64,000 bases of DNA from Natronococcus sp. A-GB1. Its GTDB lineage: Archaea; Halobacteriota; Halobacteria; Halobacteriales; Natrialbaceae. The stretch lies in assembly GCF_029688845.1 (NCBI RefSeq), contig NZ_JARUKW010000015.1:1-64000 (forward strand), in the 5' to 3' direction. The notes beneath the pieces are model-generated. The model made no database searches. It was not told where the DNA came from and saw only the letters and a program-made list of their open reading frames with translations. Positions 21,232 to 30,239 of the stretch are shown here, piece after piece. The position numbers were made by a program, and so were the translations under genes. Position 1 is the stretch's first letter. Every line of letters begins with the position of its first letter.

Positions 21232-22431
21232 ATGCACGTTCCTCCGGCGGAGTTCGAGCGACGGCTGTCCGACGTCCGATCGCGACTCGAGGGGACCAGG
21301 GCCGACGCAGGCGTCTGGTTCGGCGCGACGAGCATCGAGTACCTGACCGGGTTCGACCACATCCAGACCGAGCGCCCGGTCGCGCTCGCGGTGACTGACG
21401 AACGGATCGCGATCACCGTCCCGCGACTCGAGGTCGAACGCGTCACAGAGAACCCGCGGATCGATCGGATCTCGCACTATCGGGACTACCCCGGCGGCCG
21501 CCCGATCGGGACCGTCGTCGGGATGCTCGAGGACCTCGACGTTACCAGGGTCGCCGCCGACACCGACGGCGCGCCGGGGACGATGGGGTACCAGGGACCC
21601 GCCCTGAGCGAGTTCCTCGAGGTCGACAGCCAGAGCTGGGTCCCTCGCCTGCGCTGGGAGAAATCGGACGCGGAGATCGACCTTATCCGGGAGTCCGCGA
21701 AGTGGGCGAACCTCGGCCACCGCTACCTCGCCGACTACACCGAGCCCGGCGCCCGCCCCGCGACGGTGAGCCAGCGCGCCTCCACCGACGCCTCGCGGGC
21801 GATGCTCGATACGCTCGGCGACCGCTACGTTCCCCGGACCCGCGGCTCTGGCCCCGTCAGCGCGGGCTACATCACGGGCGAGCAGAGCCGGCTTCCCCAC
21901 GGTCACACGGCGAACCGACGATTGGAAGAGGGGGACGTCCTCGTGACCGGTGCGACGGCGAACGTCGACGGCTACCACTCCGAACTCGAGCGGACGATGT
22001 TCGTCGGCGAGCCGAGCGACGAGCAGGTTCACTACTTCGAACTCATGAAGGAGGCCCAGGAGGTCGCGATCGACGCGCTCGGTCCCGGCGTTCCGATCGC
22101 CGACGTCGACCGCGCCGTCGAGGCGTACTTCGAAGAGCAGGGGGTCGCCGACCTCGCCCAGCACCATGTCGGCCACAACATCGGCCTCGCGGGCCACGAA
22201 CCACCGTATATCGACGAGGGGTGGGGCGACCACTGCGAGAGCGAGCACACGAGCTACGGCGACGAAGACGCCGTGATGCGGCCGGGTCACGTCTGGACAA
22301 TCGAGCCCGGGCTCTACACCGACACGTACGGCTACCGCCACTCGGATACGATCGCGGTCACCGAGGAAGGAACCGAGTGGCTCACCTACTATCCGCGGGA
22401 TCTCGAGTCCAACATCGTCGGCCTCGAGTAA
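21232..22431 (+). CDS. M24 (creatinase/prolidase-fold) protein lacking several metal ligands
   Basis: 399 residues from ATG 21232 (MHVPPAEFERRL). The N-terminal creatinase domain (SIEYLTGFDHI) precedes the pita-bread domain with HHVGHNIGLAGHEPPY and VWTIEPGLYTD. In metal-dependent aminopeptidases the ligands are D, D, H, E, E. Here the first is in VTGATANVDGY (Asp replaced), the second in GYHSELERT (Glu for Asp), and the last in GYRHSDTIAVT (Ser for Glu). The His and one Glu remain. This suggests a creatinase-like, metal-independent activity rather than Xaa-Pro peptidase. The gene follows aIF2-beta by 51 nt. Confidence 0.82.
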   Translation: MHVPPAEFERRLSDVRSRLEGTRADAGVWFGATSIEYLTGFDHIQTERPVALAVTDERIAITVPRLEVERVTENPRIDRISHYRDYPGGRPIGTVVGMLEDLDVTRVAADTDGAPGTMGYQGPALSEFLEVDSQSWVPRLRWEKSDAEIDLIRESAKWANLGHRYLADYTEPGARPATVSQRASTDASRAMLDTLGDRYVPRTRGSGPVSAGYITGEQSRLPHGHTANRRLEEGDVLVTGATANVDGYHSELERTMFVGEPSDEQVHYFELMKEAQEVAIDALGPGVPIADVDRAVEAYFEEQGVADLAQHHVGHNIGLAGHEPPYIDEGWGDHCESEHTSYGDEDAVMRPGHVWTIEPGLYTDTYGYRHSDTIAVTEEGTEWLTYYPRDLESNIVGLE

Positions 22432-22500
22432 CTCCGGGTTCCGGGCCGACCTGGCCCGCCGACCGCGAGAGTAAAGTCAGCTTGTGCTCGTTACGCGAAC

Positions 22501-23139
22501 GTGGCAGTCTCGTTCGACCTCTTCGGCACGCTCGTCGACGTCGACCAGCCCGCGACGCCAGCGGAGGCTGTCGCCGACGAACTCGACTCTCGCGGCGTCG
22601 ACGTCCCCGAGGACTGGGCCGACGCCTACGCGAGCCCGCACGTCGACCCCCCCGAGAACGCGGAGGTACCGCTTCCGGCCCACGTCAGCCGCGCACTCGC
22701 GAGCCGCGGGGTCGAGTTCGAGAACAACGTCGTCAGACGCGCGGTCGTCGCGGCGTTCGACCCCGTAGTCGAGACCCGGGACGGAGCGCTCGACGCCGTC
22801 GCGGCCGCCCGCGCCCGCGGGCCCGTAGCGATCTGCTCGAACTGCAGCGTGCCCGAACTCGTCGCCCGGACGCTCATCCGTGCCGACCTCGATCGGGACG
22901 GGTTCGACGCTATCGTCACGAGCGTCGCCTGCGGCTGGCGCAAACCCGCTCCCGAAATCTTCGAACTGACGGCCGACGAGCTCGGCGTCGCGCCATCGGA
23001 ACTGATCCACGTCGGCGACGACCCCCGAACCGACGGCGGGGTCGAGGACGTCGGCGGCACCGCGATCCTGCTCGAGGACGTCCCCCTCACTGACGTCCCC
23101 GAAACGCTGGCGAGCCTCGAGGAGGGTGCGGAGCCGTGA
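22501..23139 (+). CDS. HAD-superfamily hydrolase at head of corrinoid operon
   Basis: 212 residues from a GTG start (VAVSFDLFGTLVDVD). HAD motifs: FDLFGTL (nucleophile and acid/base, with F between), ICSNCSVPEL (motif II), WRKPAPEIF (motif III) and HVGDDPRTDGGVED (motif IV). It is followed by cbiB 56 nt later on the same strand, so it may supply a phosphatase step in nucleotide-loop assembly (for example alpha-ribazole phosphate), but that is inference from position. Small intergenic gaps continue through cbiZ. Confidence 0.82.
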   Translation: MAVSFDLFGTLVDVDQPATPAEAVADELDSRGVDVPEDWADAYASPHVDPPENAEVPLPAHVSRALASRGVEFENNVVRRAVVAAFDPVVETRDGALDAVAAARARGPVAICSNCSVPELVARTLIRADLDRDGFDAIVTSVACGWRKPAPEIFELTADELGVAPSELIHVGDDPRTDGGVEDVGGTAILLEDVPLTDVPETLASLEEGAEP

Positions 23140-23194
23140 CCGCGAGCACGAAGACGAATACGACCGCGAACAACGCACGACCAACCCAACCCGT

Positions 23195-24145
23195 ATGACG
23201 CTGACGACGGCCGCACTGGTCGGGTTCGCCCTCGGGCTGGACCGCGTAGTCGGGGAGCCGCCAAACGCGGCCCACCCCGTCGCGTGGCTCGGCCGGCTCG
23301 TCGGCGCGCTCGATCGATCCTGGAGCGACGACGATGGCGTCCAGCGGCTGCTGGGCGTGCCGATCGCGCTCTTCGTCCCGCTGGTTCCCGCCGTCGCCGC
23401 GGGCGGGTTCGTCCTCGCCGCGGCGGCCGTCCACCCCGTTGCGGGCGCAGCCATCGCCGGACTCGTTCTCTACCTCACGACCAGCCTGCGAATGCTGCTC
23501 GAGCTCACGAGCGAGGTCGTCGCGGCGACCGCGGACGACCTCGAGACGGCCCGCGACCGAGTTCGCGGACTCGTCGGCCGCGACACCGAGGATCTTTCGC
23601 CCGCCGAACTCCGCAGCGCGGCCCTCGAGAGCGCCGCCGAGAACCTCGCGGACGGGCTGGTCGCGACCTTGCTTCCGTTCGCCGTTCTCGCTCCGTTTTC
23701 GCTGCCCGCCGCGGCCGCCGCAGCGGCCTGGGTCAAGGGCGTCAATACGCTAGACTCGATGCTCGGCTACCCCTCGAAACCCCTCGGGACGGCGAGCGCG
23801 CGCCTCGACGATCTCGTGATGTGGCTCCCCGCTAGGCTGAGCGCCGTCGCGATCGCCGTCGCCGCGGCCGATCCCGGGGCGCTCGCCCGCGCTCGAGCGT
23901 GGACTTGGACGCCGCCGTCGCCGAACTCAGGGTGGCCGATGGCGACGCTGGCCTGCGCGCTCCCGGTTCGGCTCCGCAAACCCGGCGTTTACGATCTGAA
24001 TCCCGACGCCGCGCTCCCGACCCTCGAGGACGGCGAGCGGGCGGTCGCCCTGGTCCTCCGCGCGGCGCTGGTCGCCGCCGTCCTCGCGGTCGCGCTGGGG
24101 GCCGCGCTCGAGGCGCTCCTGTCGACCGCGGGGGTGGTCGCGTGA
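23195..24145 (+). CDS. cbiB: Adenosylcobinamide-phosphate synthase CbiB
   Basis: 316 residues, polytopic. The N-terminal LGFALGLDRVVGEPPNAAHPVAW-like stretch (GEPPNAAHPVAWLGRLV) is the CbiB signature D-x-x-x-G-x-P-x-x-x-H-P-V. Later SAAENLADGLVATLLPFAV, AAWVKGVNTLDSMLGYPSK and LNPDAALPTLEDGERA are typical. CbiB joins aminopropanol phosphate (from CobD product) to cobyric acid. Its stop overlaps the GTG of cobS (GTGA, 24142-24145), indicating coupled translation in the cbiB-cobS-cobY-cobT-cobD-cbiZ operon. Confidence 0.93.
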   Translation: MTLTTAALVGFALGLDRVVGEPPNAAHPVAWLGRLVGALDRSWSDDDGVQRLLGVPIALFVPLVPAVAAGGFVLAAAAVHPVAGAAIAGLVLYLTTSLRMLLELTSEVVAATADDLETARDRVRGLVGRDTEDLSPAELRSAALESAAENLADGLVATLLPFAVLAPFSLPAAAAAAAWVKGVNTLDSMLGYPSKPLGTASARLDDLVMWLPARLSAVAIAVAAADPGALARARAWTWTPPSPNSGWPMATLACALPVRLRKPGVYDLNPDAALPTLEDGERAVALVLRAALVAAVLAVALGAALEALLSTAGVVA

Positions 24146-24897
24146 GGACGTGGCTCGGCGCCTGTCGGGGTGCCCTCGCCTTTCTCACGCGACTCCCCGT
24201 CAGCCACCGCGAGGACGACTGGGAGGCCTTCCGCGCACGGCCGGCGACGTTCCCGTTCGTCGGGCTCGTCGTCGGCGCGCTGGCCGCGGTTCCCCTGTTG
24301 GCCGCCGACGTCCTCGCGGCGCCGACAGTCGCGCTGGGGTACCTCCTCGCTGTCTACGCCGTCGTAGGGATCCACAACCTCGACGGGGTCGCGGACCTTG
24401 GCGACGCCCTCGTCGTTCACGGGGGTCTCGAGCGCCGACGGGAGGTGCTGAAGGATACGACTACCGGGGTCGGGGCGCTCCTGGCCGTCTCACTCACGGT
24501 TGCGGGGCTCGCACTCGGCGCTCTCGGCGTCGCCGAGCTGTCGGCAACCGACGCCGTCGGCGTCGCCATCGCCGCGGAGATCGGCGCCAGGCTCGGGCTG
24601 GCCACGATGGCCGGCTTCGGGACCGCGAGCCACGAGGGGATGGGCAGCCAGCTGACCGAGGCGGCGACCCCCGGGAAGCTCGTCCTCCCCGCAGTCCTCG
24701 TCCTCGGAGTCGCAGTGGTCCTCTGGCCCCACCCCGCAGCGGTCGCCGTCCCGGGAGCCCTCGTCGGGGCCGGGCTGCCCTGGCACTGGGCGCGGCGCAA
24801 CCTCGGCGGCGTCAGCGGCGACGTCTTCGGCGCGGCCGCCGAGATCGGTCGCGTCGTCGGACTGCACGCGGGGGTGATCGCGTGGACGCTCTCCTGA
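24142..24897 (+). CDS. cobS: Adenosylcobinamide-GDP ribazoletransferase (cobalamin synthase) CobS
   Basis: 251 residues from a GTG that overlaps the cbiB stop. The N-terminus GALAFLTRLPVSHREDDWEAF is the CobS start region. HNLDGVADLGDALVVHGG is its D-x-x-x-D-x-x-D catalytic loop, and VLKDTTTGVGALLAV follows, with several membrane helices. The enzyme joins alpha-ribazole to GDP-cobinamide at the membrane. The next gene, cobY, starts 16 nt before the cobS stop. Confidence 0.93.
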   Translation: MRTWLGACRGALAFLTRLPVSHREDDWEAFRARPATFPFVGLVVGALAAVPLLAADVLAAPTVALGYLLAVYAVVGIHNLDGVADLGDALVVHGGLERRREVLKDTTTGVGALLAVSLTVAGLALGALGVAELSATDAVGVAIAAEIGARLGLATMAGFGTASHEGMGSQLTEAATPGKLVLPAVLVLGVAVVLWPHPAAVAVPGALVGAGLPWHWARRNLGGVSGDVFGAAAEIGRVVGLHAGVIAWTLS

Positions 24898-25457
24898 TGT
24901 GTGGCGGGAGGGGAACCCGCCTCGAGAGTCCCCACGAAAAACCGCTGTACCCGATCGCCGGGACGCCGATGGTCGATCGCGTGCTCTCGAGCCTCGAGAC
25001 GAGCCGGATCGAGACGACCGTCGCGGTCGTCTCGCCGAACGCCCCCGAGACGGCCGAGCATCTCGAGCGAACCGACGCCGTCCGGACGATCGAAACCGAG
25101 GGCGAGGGGTACGTGACCGACCTGCTCTCGGCCCTCGAACACTCCGGGATCGAGCCGCCCGTGCTGTCGGTCGCGGCCGACCTCCCGCTGCTCGAGGACG
25201 CGGTCGTCGATCGCGTCCTCGCGATCCACGGCGAGCGCGAGGCCTCGCGGACCGTCTGCGTCCCCGCGGCGCTGAAGCGCCGTCTAGGGGTCGGTATCGA
25301 CACCCGACTCGAGGACGCCCCCCATCTCGCGCCGACCGGGGTCAACGTCGTCGGCACGACGGAGGAATCAATGACACAGGTGAGCTACGACCCGTGGCTG
25401 GCGGTGAACGTGAACCGACTCGAAGACGCCCGCATCGCGGAGGACCGATGCGAGTAG
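24882..25457 (+). CDS. cobY: Adenosylcobinamide-phosphate guanylyltransferase CobY
   Basis: 191 residues from a GTG at 24882 (VDALLMCGGRGTRLE). The nucleotide-binding loop CGGRGTRL at residues 7-14, the EKPLYPIAGTPMVDRVL activation region and the PVLSVAADLPLLE metal-binding segment mark the MobA-like NTP transferase used by archaea in place of CobU. It makes adenosylcobinamide-GDP. It overlaps cobS by 16 nt and cobT by 10 nt, tightly packed. CobY lacks the kinase of CobU, which fits salvage through CbiZ here. Confidence 0.9.
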   Translation: MDALLMCGGRGTRLESPHEKPLYPIAGTPMVDRVLSSLETSRIETTVAVVSPNAPETAEHLERTDAVRTIETEGEGYVTDLLSALEHSGIEPPVLSVAADLPLLEDAVVDRVLAIHGEREASRTVCVPAALKRRLGVGIDTRLEDAPHLAPTGVNVVGTTEESMTQVSYDPWLAVNVNRLEDARIAEDRCE

Positions 25458-26491
25458 TTCTGACCGCAGGGACGACCGAGACGGCGCTGATCGACGGCAT
25501 CAGCGCCGCGGGCGCCGCGCCGGAGCTGATGGTCCACACGCCCGCGGCCGACGCCGAGATCCTCGCCCACGGCAAGCCGACCGCCGCGCCCGTCGTACCC
25601 GTGAGTCCGACGGGCTGTCCGACGCCCGCGGCGGTGACCCGCGCGGTTCGGGAGGCCGTCGGCTTCGAGTTGACGGTCGTCGACGCGGGTCTCGCGGAGC
25701 CGACCGCCGTGCCGACGGTCGATCTCGAGGCCGTGCCCGGAGCCGACGTCCGCGAGCCCGTCGCCGTTCCCGGGGCCGAACGGCTCTTCGAGCGCGCGCG
25801 GGAGTACGGCCGCGAGCGTTCGGACGAGGGGCTCCTGCTCGGCGAGACGATTCCGGGGGGAACGACGACCGCCCTCGGCGCGCTGACCGCCCTCGGCGAG
25901 CCCGCCGGAGTGTCCTCGTCGCTGCTCGAGAACCCCCTCGAGCGAAAGCGCCAGGTCGTCGAGCGCGGCCTCGAAGAGAGCGGGCTCGACCCGGGCGACT
26001 GCGAGGATGATCCACTACGAGCGATCCGGGCTGTCGGCGATCCCGTCCAAGCCGCCGTCGTCGGGATCGCAGCCGGAGCGCTCGAGGACGGGACTCGAGT
26101 GATCCTCGCCGGCGGAACTCAAATGGTCGCGGTTGCGGCCCTCCTCCGGCACGCCGGAATCGATTCCGCGCTCGAGGTCACGACGACCTCCTTCGTCGCC
26201 GACGAGCAGGGCGAGGCTCTCCCCGAAGCGTGTGCTCGCCTCGACTGCGAGCTGACCGTCACCGACCCCGGCTTCGACGGGCACGATCACGTCGCGATGG
26301 CTCGCTACTGCGCGGGCGAGGCGAAGGAGGGCGTCGCGATGGGCGGTGCGCTCTCGCTCGTCCCCGACGGCGAGATGGGTGCGGTGCGGGATCGGCTCGA
26401 GGAGGTCTGCCGTCGACTCGAGATCGACGACGAGCGCGACGGAGCGACCGATGAACGGGCCGAGCGCCCGGAGGGAACGCATGGATCCTGA
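25448..26491 (+). CDS. cobT: Archaeal CobT-type nicotinate-nucleotide phosphoribosyltransferase (TIGR00303 group)
   Basis: 347 residues from ATG 25448 (MRVVLTAGTTETALIDGISAAGAA). The GLLLGETIPGGTTTALGAL block and the VILAGGTQMVAVAAL block are the characteristic Gly-rich motifs of the archaeal CobT-like family; the C-terminus DHVAMARYCAGEAKEGVAMGG carries the second conserved cluster. Proposed to activate the lower-ligand base to alpha-ribazole phosphate. The assignment rests on the motifs and operon position between cobY and cobD, and the biochemical role in archaea is less certain than for bacterial CobT. Confidence 0.85.
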   Translation: MRVVLTAGTTETALIDGISAAGAAPELMVHTPAADAEILAHGKPTAAPVVPVSPTGCPTPAAVTRAVREAVGFELTVVDAGLAEPTAVPTVDLEAVPGADVREPVAVPGAERLFERAREYGRERSDEGLLLGETIPGGTTTALGALTALGEPAGVSSSLLENPLERKRQVVERGLEESGLDPGDCEDDPLRAIRAVGDPVQAAVVGIAAGALEDGTRVILAGGTQMVAVAALLRHAGIDSALEVTTTSFVADEQGEALPEACARLDCELTVTDPGFDGHDHVAMARYCAGEAKEGVAMGGALSLVPDGEMGAVRDRLEEVCRRLEIDDERDGATDERAERPEGTHGS

Positions 26492-27509
26492 CTCGATCCG
26501 CACCGCCGAGCGGGTCCCCCACGGCGGCGAGCCCGACCGCGAAATCCTGGATTTCTCGGCGAACACGAACCCCGAGACGCCCGACGGGACGGAACGGATC
26601 TACCGGGACGCCCTCGAGCGAAGTCGCCGCTACCCCGACGACGTCTACCCAGATTACCGGGCGGCCGCGGCCGAGTTCGTCGGCTGCGATCCCGAGCACG
26701 TGATCCCGACGCCCGGCGGGCTGGCGGCGATCCGGCTGACGATGGAGTGCGTCCTTGAGCCCGGCGACAGCGCCGTAGTCCCCTACCCCAGCTTCGGCGA
26801 GTACGCCCGCGAGATTCGGCTGCAGGGTGCGACACCTGCGTTCGTCCACGCTGATGACCTGCTCGAGATCGGTACTGACGCGCTCTCGAACTACGCGCTC
26901 GCGGTCGTCTGCACGCCGAACAACCCGACCGGGAAGGCGATCGATCTCGACGCGCTCGAGGCCGTCGCGGCCCGCTGTGGCGAGGCCGAAACGACGCTGC
27001 TGGTCGACGAAGCTTTCCTCGGGTTTACCGACCTGCCCTCCGCGGCGGGGTTCGACCGCGAGAACGTCGTCGTCGCGCGCTCGCTGACCAAGCTGTTCGG
27101 GATCCCCGGGCTCCGGGCGGGCTTCGCAGTGGCGAGCGGGACGCTACGAGGGGACCTCGAGACGGCTCGGCGAACCTGGTCGCTCGGGACTCCGGCCGCG
27201 CGCGTCGGCGCCCACTGTTTGCGCCAGGACGGGTTTGTCCGCGAAACCCGCACCCAGGTCGCCCGCGAGCGCGATCGGATGCGAGAGGCACTTTCGACCC
27301 GTTTCGAGGTCACCCCCTCAGACGCACCGTACCTGCTCTGTGACGTCGGCGACCGAAGCGTGGTGGGGGTTCTCGAGCGCGCCCGCGAACGGGGCGTCGC
27401 GATCCGAGACGCGACGACGTTTCGGGGACTGGACTCCCACGTCCGGGTGGCGGTCAAGGACCGCGAGGCGAACGATCGACTCCTCGAGGCGCTGGGGTGT
27501 CCGCCGTGA
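26481..27509 (+). CDS. cobD: Threonine-phosphate decarboxylase/aminotransferase-fold CobD
   Basis: A 342-residue fold-type I PLP enzyme. LDFSANTNPETPDG is the substrate-binding start, VVCTPNNPTGKAIDL holds the Asn for PLP, LLVDEAFLGF the Asp for the PLP ring, and RSLTKLFGIPGLRAGF the Schiff-base Lys. CobD makes aminopropanol phosphate for CbiB. It is histidinol-phosphate-aminotransferase-like in sequence; operon position gives the assignment. The stop overlaps cbiZ (GTGA, 27506-27509). Confidence 0.9.
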   Translation: MDPDSIRTAERVPHGGEPDREILDFSANTNPETPDGTERIYRDALERSRRYPDDVYPDYRAAAAEFVGCDPEHVIPTPGGLAAIRLTMECVLEPGDSAVVPYPSFGEYAREIRLQGATPAFVHADDLLEIGTDALSNYALAVVCTPNNPTGKAIDLDALEAVAARCGEAETTLLVDEAFLGFTDLPSAAGFDRENVVVARSLTKLFGIPGLRAGFAVASGTLRGDLETARRTWSLGTPAARVGAHCLRQDGFVRETRTQVARERDRMREALSTRFEVTPSDAPYLLCDVGDRSVVGVLERARERGVAIRDATTFRGLDSHVRVAVKDREANDRLLEALGCPP

Positions 27510-28276
27510 CCGACGGTCCCCACCTCGAGAGTCGCAGACGGGACGGCGTCTTACGGCTCGCGCGTTCGGGTTCGAAGTGGCTCTCGACGGGGTGGAACGG
27601 CGGGCGTCAGCGAGCCGACTGCGCGTACAACGTCTCGGTGCCCGAGGGGTGGGGTCGAACGGACCTCGAGGCGTACGCCGCCGAACGGCTCGAGCGGGCA
27701 GGCTTCGAGTGTCCGGGTCCCGTACTGTTTACGGGTGTCGACGTCGTGGACGCCCGGGGCGCACACTGCGGCCCGGTGACGGCGTACGCGACCGCGGGGG
27801 TCTCGAACCCGGCGGCGCTGCCGATGGAGCCGTCGGGGGGCTCGCTCGAATCCTCGACAGTCGGAGGTTCGGACGCCGACTCGCCCGCCGGAACCGTTAA
27901 CGTCGTCGTGTACGCCGACCGCCGGCTCGCCGACGGCGCGCTGGCAAACCTCCTCGCGGTCGCTGCGGAGGCGAAGGCGGCGACGCTGCTCGCCGAGACG
28001 GGGTTTCCGGGGACGACGACCGACGCGATCATCGTCGGCCACGATCCAGACGGCCAGCCCGCGGCGTTTTCCGGGAGCGCGACGCCCGTCGGCGCGGCGA
28101 CTCGAGCCTGCGTTCGCGACGCCGTTCGCGCCTCGCTGCATGCTCACTACAGACCCGACAGCGACGTAGAATGCCCCGACTCGCTCGAGGACGCGGCCTA
28201 CGGCGTCTCGACCGACGTTCGGGCGCAGGTGCTCGAGCCCGGGCTCGAGGTGGCCGACGGCGAGCCCGAACGGTAG
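27506..28276 (+). CDS. cbiZ: Adenosylcobinamide amidohydrolase CbiZ
   Basis: 256 residues from a GTG overlapping cobD. The N-terminal RSGSKWLSTGWNGGRQRADCAYNVSV-like segment (KWLSTGWNGGRQ, ADCAYNVSVP) and the central GVDVVDARG, YATAGVSNPAA, NVVVYADRRLADGALANLL and GTTTDAIIVGH blocks are CbiZ hallmarks. CbiZ hydrolyses adenosylcobinamide to cobyric acid so the archaeon can re-enter the pathway at CbiB. As the last gene, it completes a salvage module from cobinamide to cobalamin. Confidence 0.92.
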   Translation: MTDGPHLESRRRDGVLRLARSGSKWLSTGWNGGRQRADCAYNVSVPEGWGRTDLEAYAAERLERAGFECPGPVLFTGVDVVDARGAHCGPVTAYATAGVSNPAALPMEPSGGSLESSTVGGSDADSPAGTVNVVVYADRRLADGALANLLAVAAEAKAATLLAETGFPGTTTDAIIVGHDPDGQPAAFSGSATPVGAATRACVRDAVRASLHAHYRPDSDVECPDSLEDAAYGVSTDVRAQVLEPGLEVADGEPER

Positions 28277-28287
28277 TCGACGCGTTC

Positions 28288-30042
28288 TCAGTGCCGTTTC
28301 TGCATCACGGGCCGAGCCTGTGTTGGCTGTCGTACGCGTGATTCGACCGGATCGAGCGCGGCGACGAGGGTCGCCAGCTGGTATCGCTGATGCGGGCGAT
28401 GCCCGCTTCCGTCCCAGGCGATCCGCTGGATTTCCTCGGCCGAGAAGTGGCGACCGAGCCCGTCGGCATCGGCGACGGCCTCGGCGAGCAGCTGCCGGGA
28501 GTGGATCCCGCCCCCACTACCCTGGGACTCCACGAGGGAGCGGACGCGTTCTTTCAGCCCGGGCCGCGCGCCGGGCCAGCCGTAGGCGAGCTTCTTGGCC
28601 CTGTACTCGGCGGAGGTGATCGGAACGCCGAAGTCGACGTACTCGATCTCGGCGAGCTCCCGCGAGAGCAGGGAGAGAAACTCGCGGTACAGCTCGGTCC
28701 CCGCCTTCTGCTCGGGCGGGCAGGCCATCGCCGCCGCGAACAGGTCCGGCGCGTAGAACGGCGTCGTCGTCCAGAGATGGTGGCGGGTCCGGTCCTCGCC
28801 GTGGTTGAGCATGTTGATGCCGCGCTCGCGGATCAGGAAGTGAACGTGGGCGCCCTCGAGCGTCGCTTCGGGGTAGGACGCGATCCGGTCGCCGACGGAG
28901 CCGACGAGCCGACCCGGTTCGAGGTCGATCAGCTCCTCGATTTCGGCGGGCGCAAACTGCCGGTTCGTTCGGACGAGCGTCTCGACGAGCTCCGTCCTCG
29001 AGTCGACCGCAGTCGGCGGCGTGAGGTCGGGGAAGATCTTGTCCCCTCCGTCGCCGGTTACCAGGGCCGCTCCCGGGTGGTCGGCGGCGAGCTGCTCGGC
29101 GAAGTCGAGACGCAGCGCCATCCCCACGGTGTTCATCCCTGCGTCATCTCCAGGAGGGCCTCCCGGTGGCGCTCGGACCTGTCGACGAAGTACGACGACC
29201 ACGGCACTCCGAGGGAGTGGGCGACCTCGCGGGCGACGTTCGCCTCGTCTGCGTTAGAGCCGTCCTCCCGTACCGACGTCGCGGCGAGCAGCGTTCCCTC
29301 GGCGACGTCGCCCAGTACCGTGTCGTAGCCGGCGACACGCCTCGACGAAACGGTCCTTCAACGCGCGGGCGTTCCCGGTGACGCCCCGATCGTCGTTCTC
29401 CTCCCGGTCGAACCGGAACTCGTGGAGCGACGTGACCTCGTCGCGCCCAACCTCGAGCAGCGAACCCGGCGGCAGCTGGCTGATTTCGTCGAACGGCGTT
29501 CGAGTGCCCAGCGGGTACCCGAACAGCAGCATCTGTCCGAGGCCGAGCCGATCGACGCCGACGTCCTCCCCCCGGAGAGCGGCCGCGAGCCGACGGACGA
29601 TCTCGAGCTCTCGGGTGACGATCGTCGTCCCCCCGATCGTGGCTCGATAGGTCGGGAGCCGTCCGAAAACGTCGTTTACGACCCAGGTGGTCCCGCTCGA
29701 GCGGTCGACGACGGTGATGAGAAACTCCCCGTCCCGCGTCGCCACCCACTCCGACAGGCGATCGATGTTTCCCTCGTCGATCCACGCCGCCACGTTCTCG
29801 AGGGCGGCCTCGGTGTCGCGGCGATCGTAGAGCCGTCCCTCGAGCAGGATCGTCCGGTCGTCGGTTTCGACGATGTCGACCGGATACGCCTCGTACCCGG
29901 TGTGTGCGATCCGTTCTCCGGTGCTTCGAATCACCGTTTCGCGATCGTAGCGATCGGTAAAGCAAACGGAGTCGAGTGCGCGGTCGACGCTCCCCTGATC
30001 GACGGTCCCCCCACAACACCTGACGATAGTCGTTCTGGGCAT
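28288..30042 (-). pseudogene. Asparagine-synthase-like gene, broken by two frameshifts
   Basis: Three reading frames join into one asparagine synthetase-family protein. N-terminal glutaminase-like part: 30042 down to about 29335 (residues like GEFLITVVDRSSG, VNDVFGRLPTYR). Middle: about 29335-29137 in another frame (DTVLGDVAEGTLLAATSVRED, HSLGVPWSSYFVDR). C-terminal synthetase part: 29137-28288 in a third frame (LVTGDGGDKIFPD, HHLWTTTPFYAPDL). The frame breaks are near 29335, around CGCCGGCTACGAC, and near 29137, where CAGGGATGAAC lacks one base for Q-G-M-N. The N-terminus begins MPRTTIVRCC, without the Cys2 nucleophile of a glutaminase. It could be real decay or sequencing error. Confidence 0.8.
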
Positions 30043-30239
30043 CCGTTAGCAATGCTCTCCAGACGCCAATCAATTCAAATGTTTGCCAACTAATTCGAAC
30101 AATAGATTTCACTCCATATAGTCAAACTCTCTAATACTATTTCTGGGTTTTTCAGTCACACGTGTTTTGGCATACTACACTCTCCTGTCGTGCGCTCCTC
30201 CCGACGAATCTGGGATAACCCGATAGCAACCCCAGGTCG

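Noticed and set aside
20542-22341. Minus-strand 599-codon frame opposite aIF2-beta and M24 genes
   Set aside because: Antisense shadow of two well-recognised plus-strand genes; composition is Val/Asp/Arg-biased without domains.
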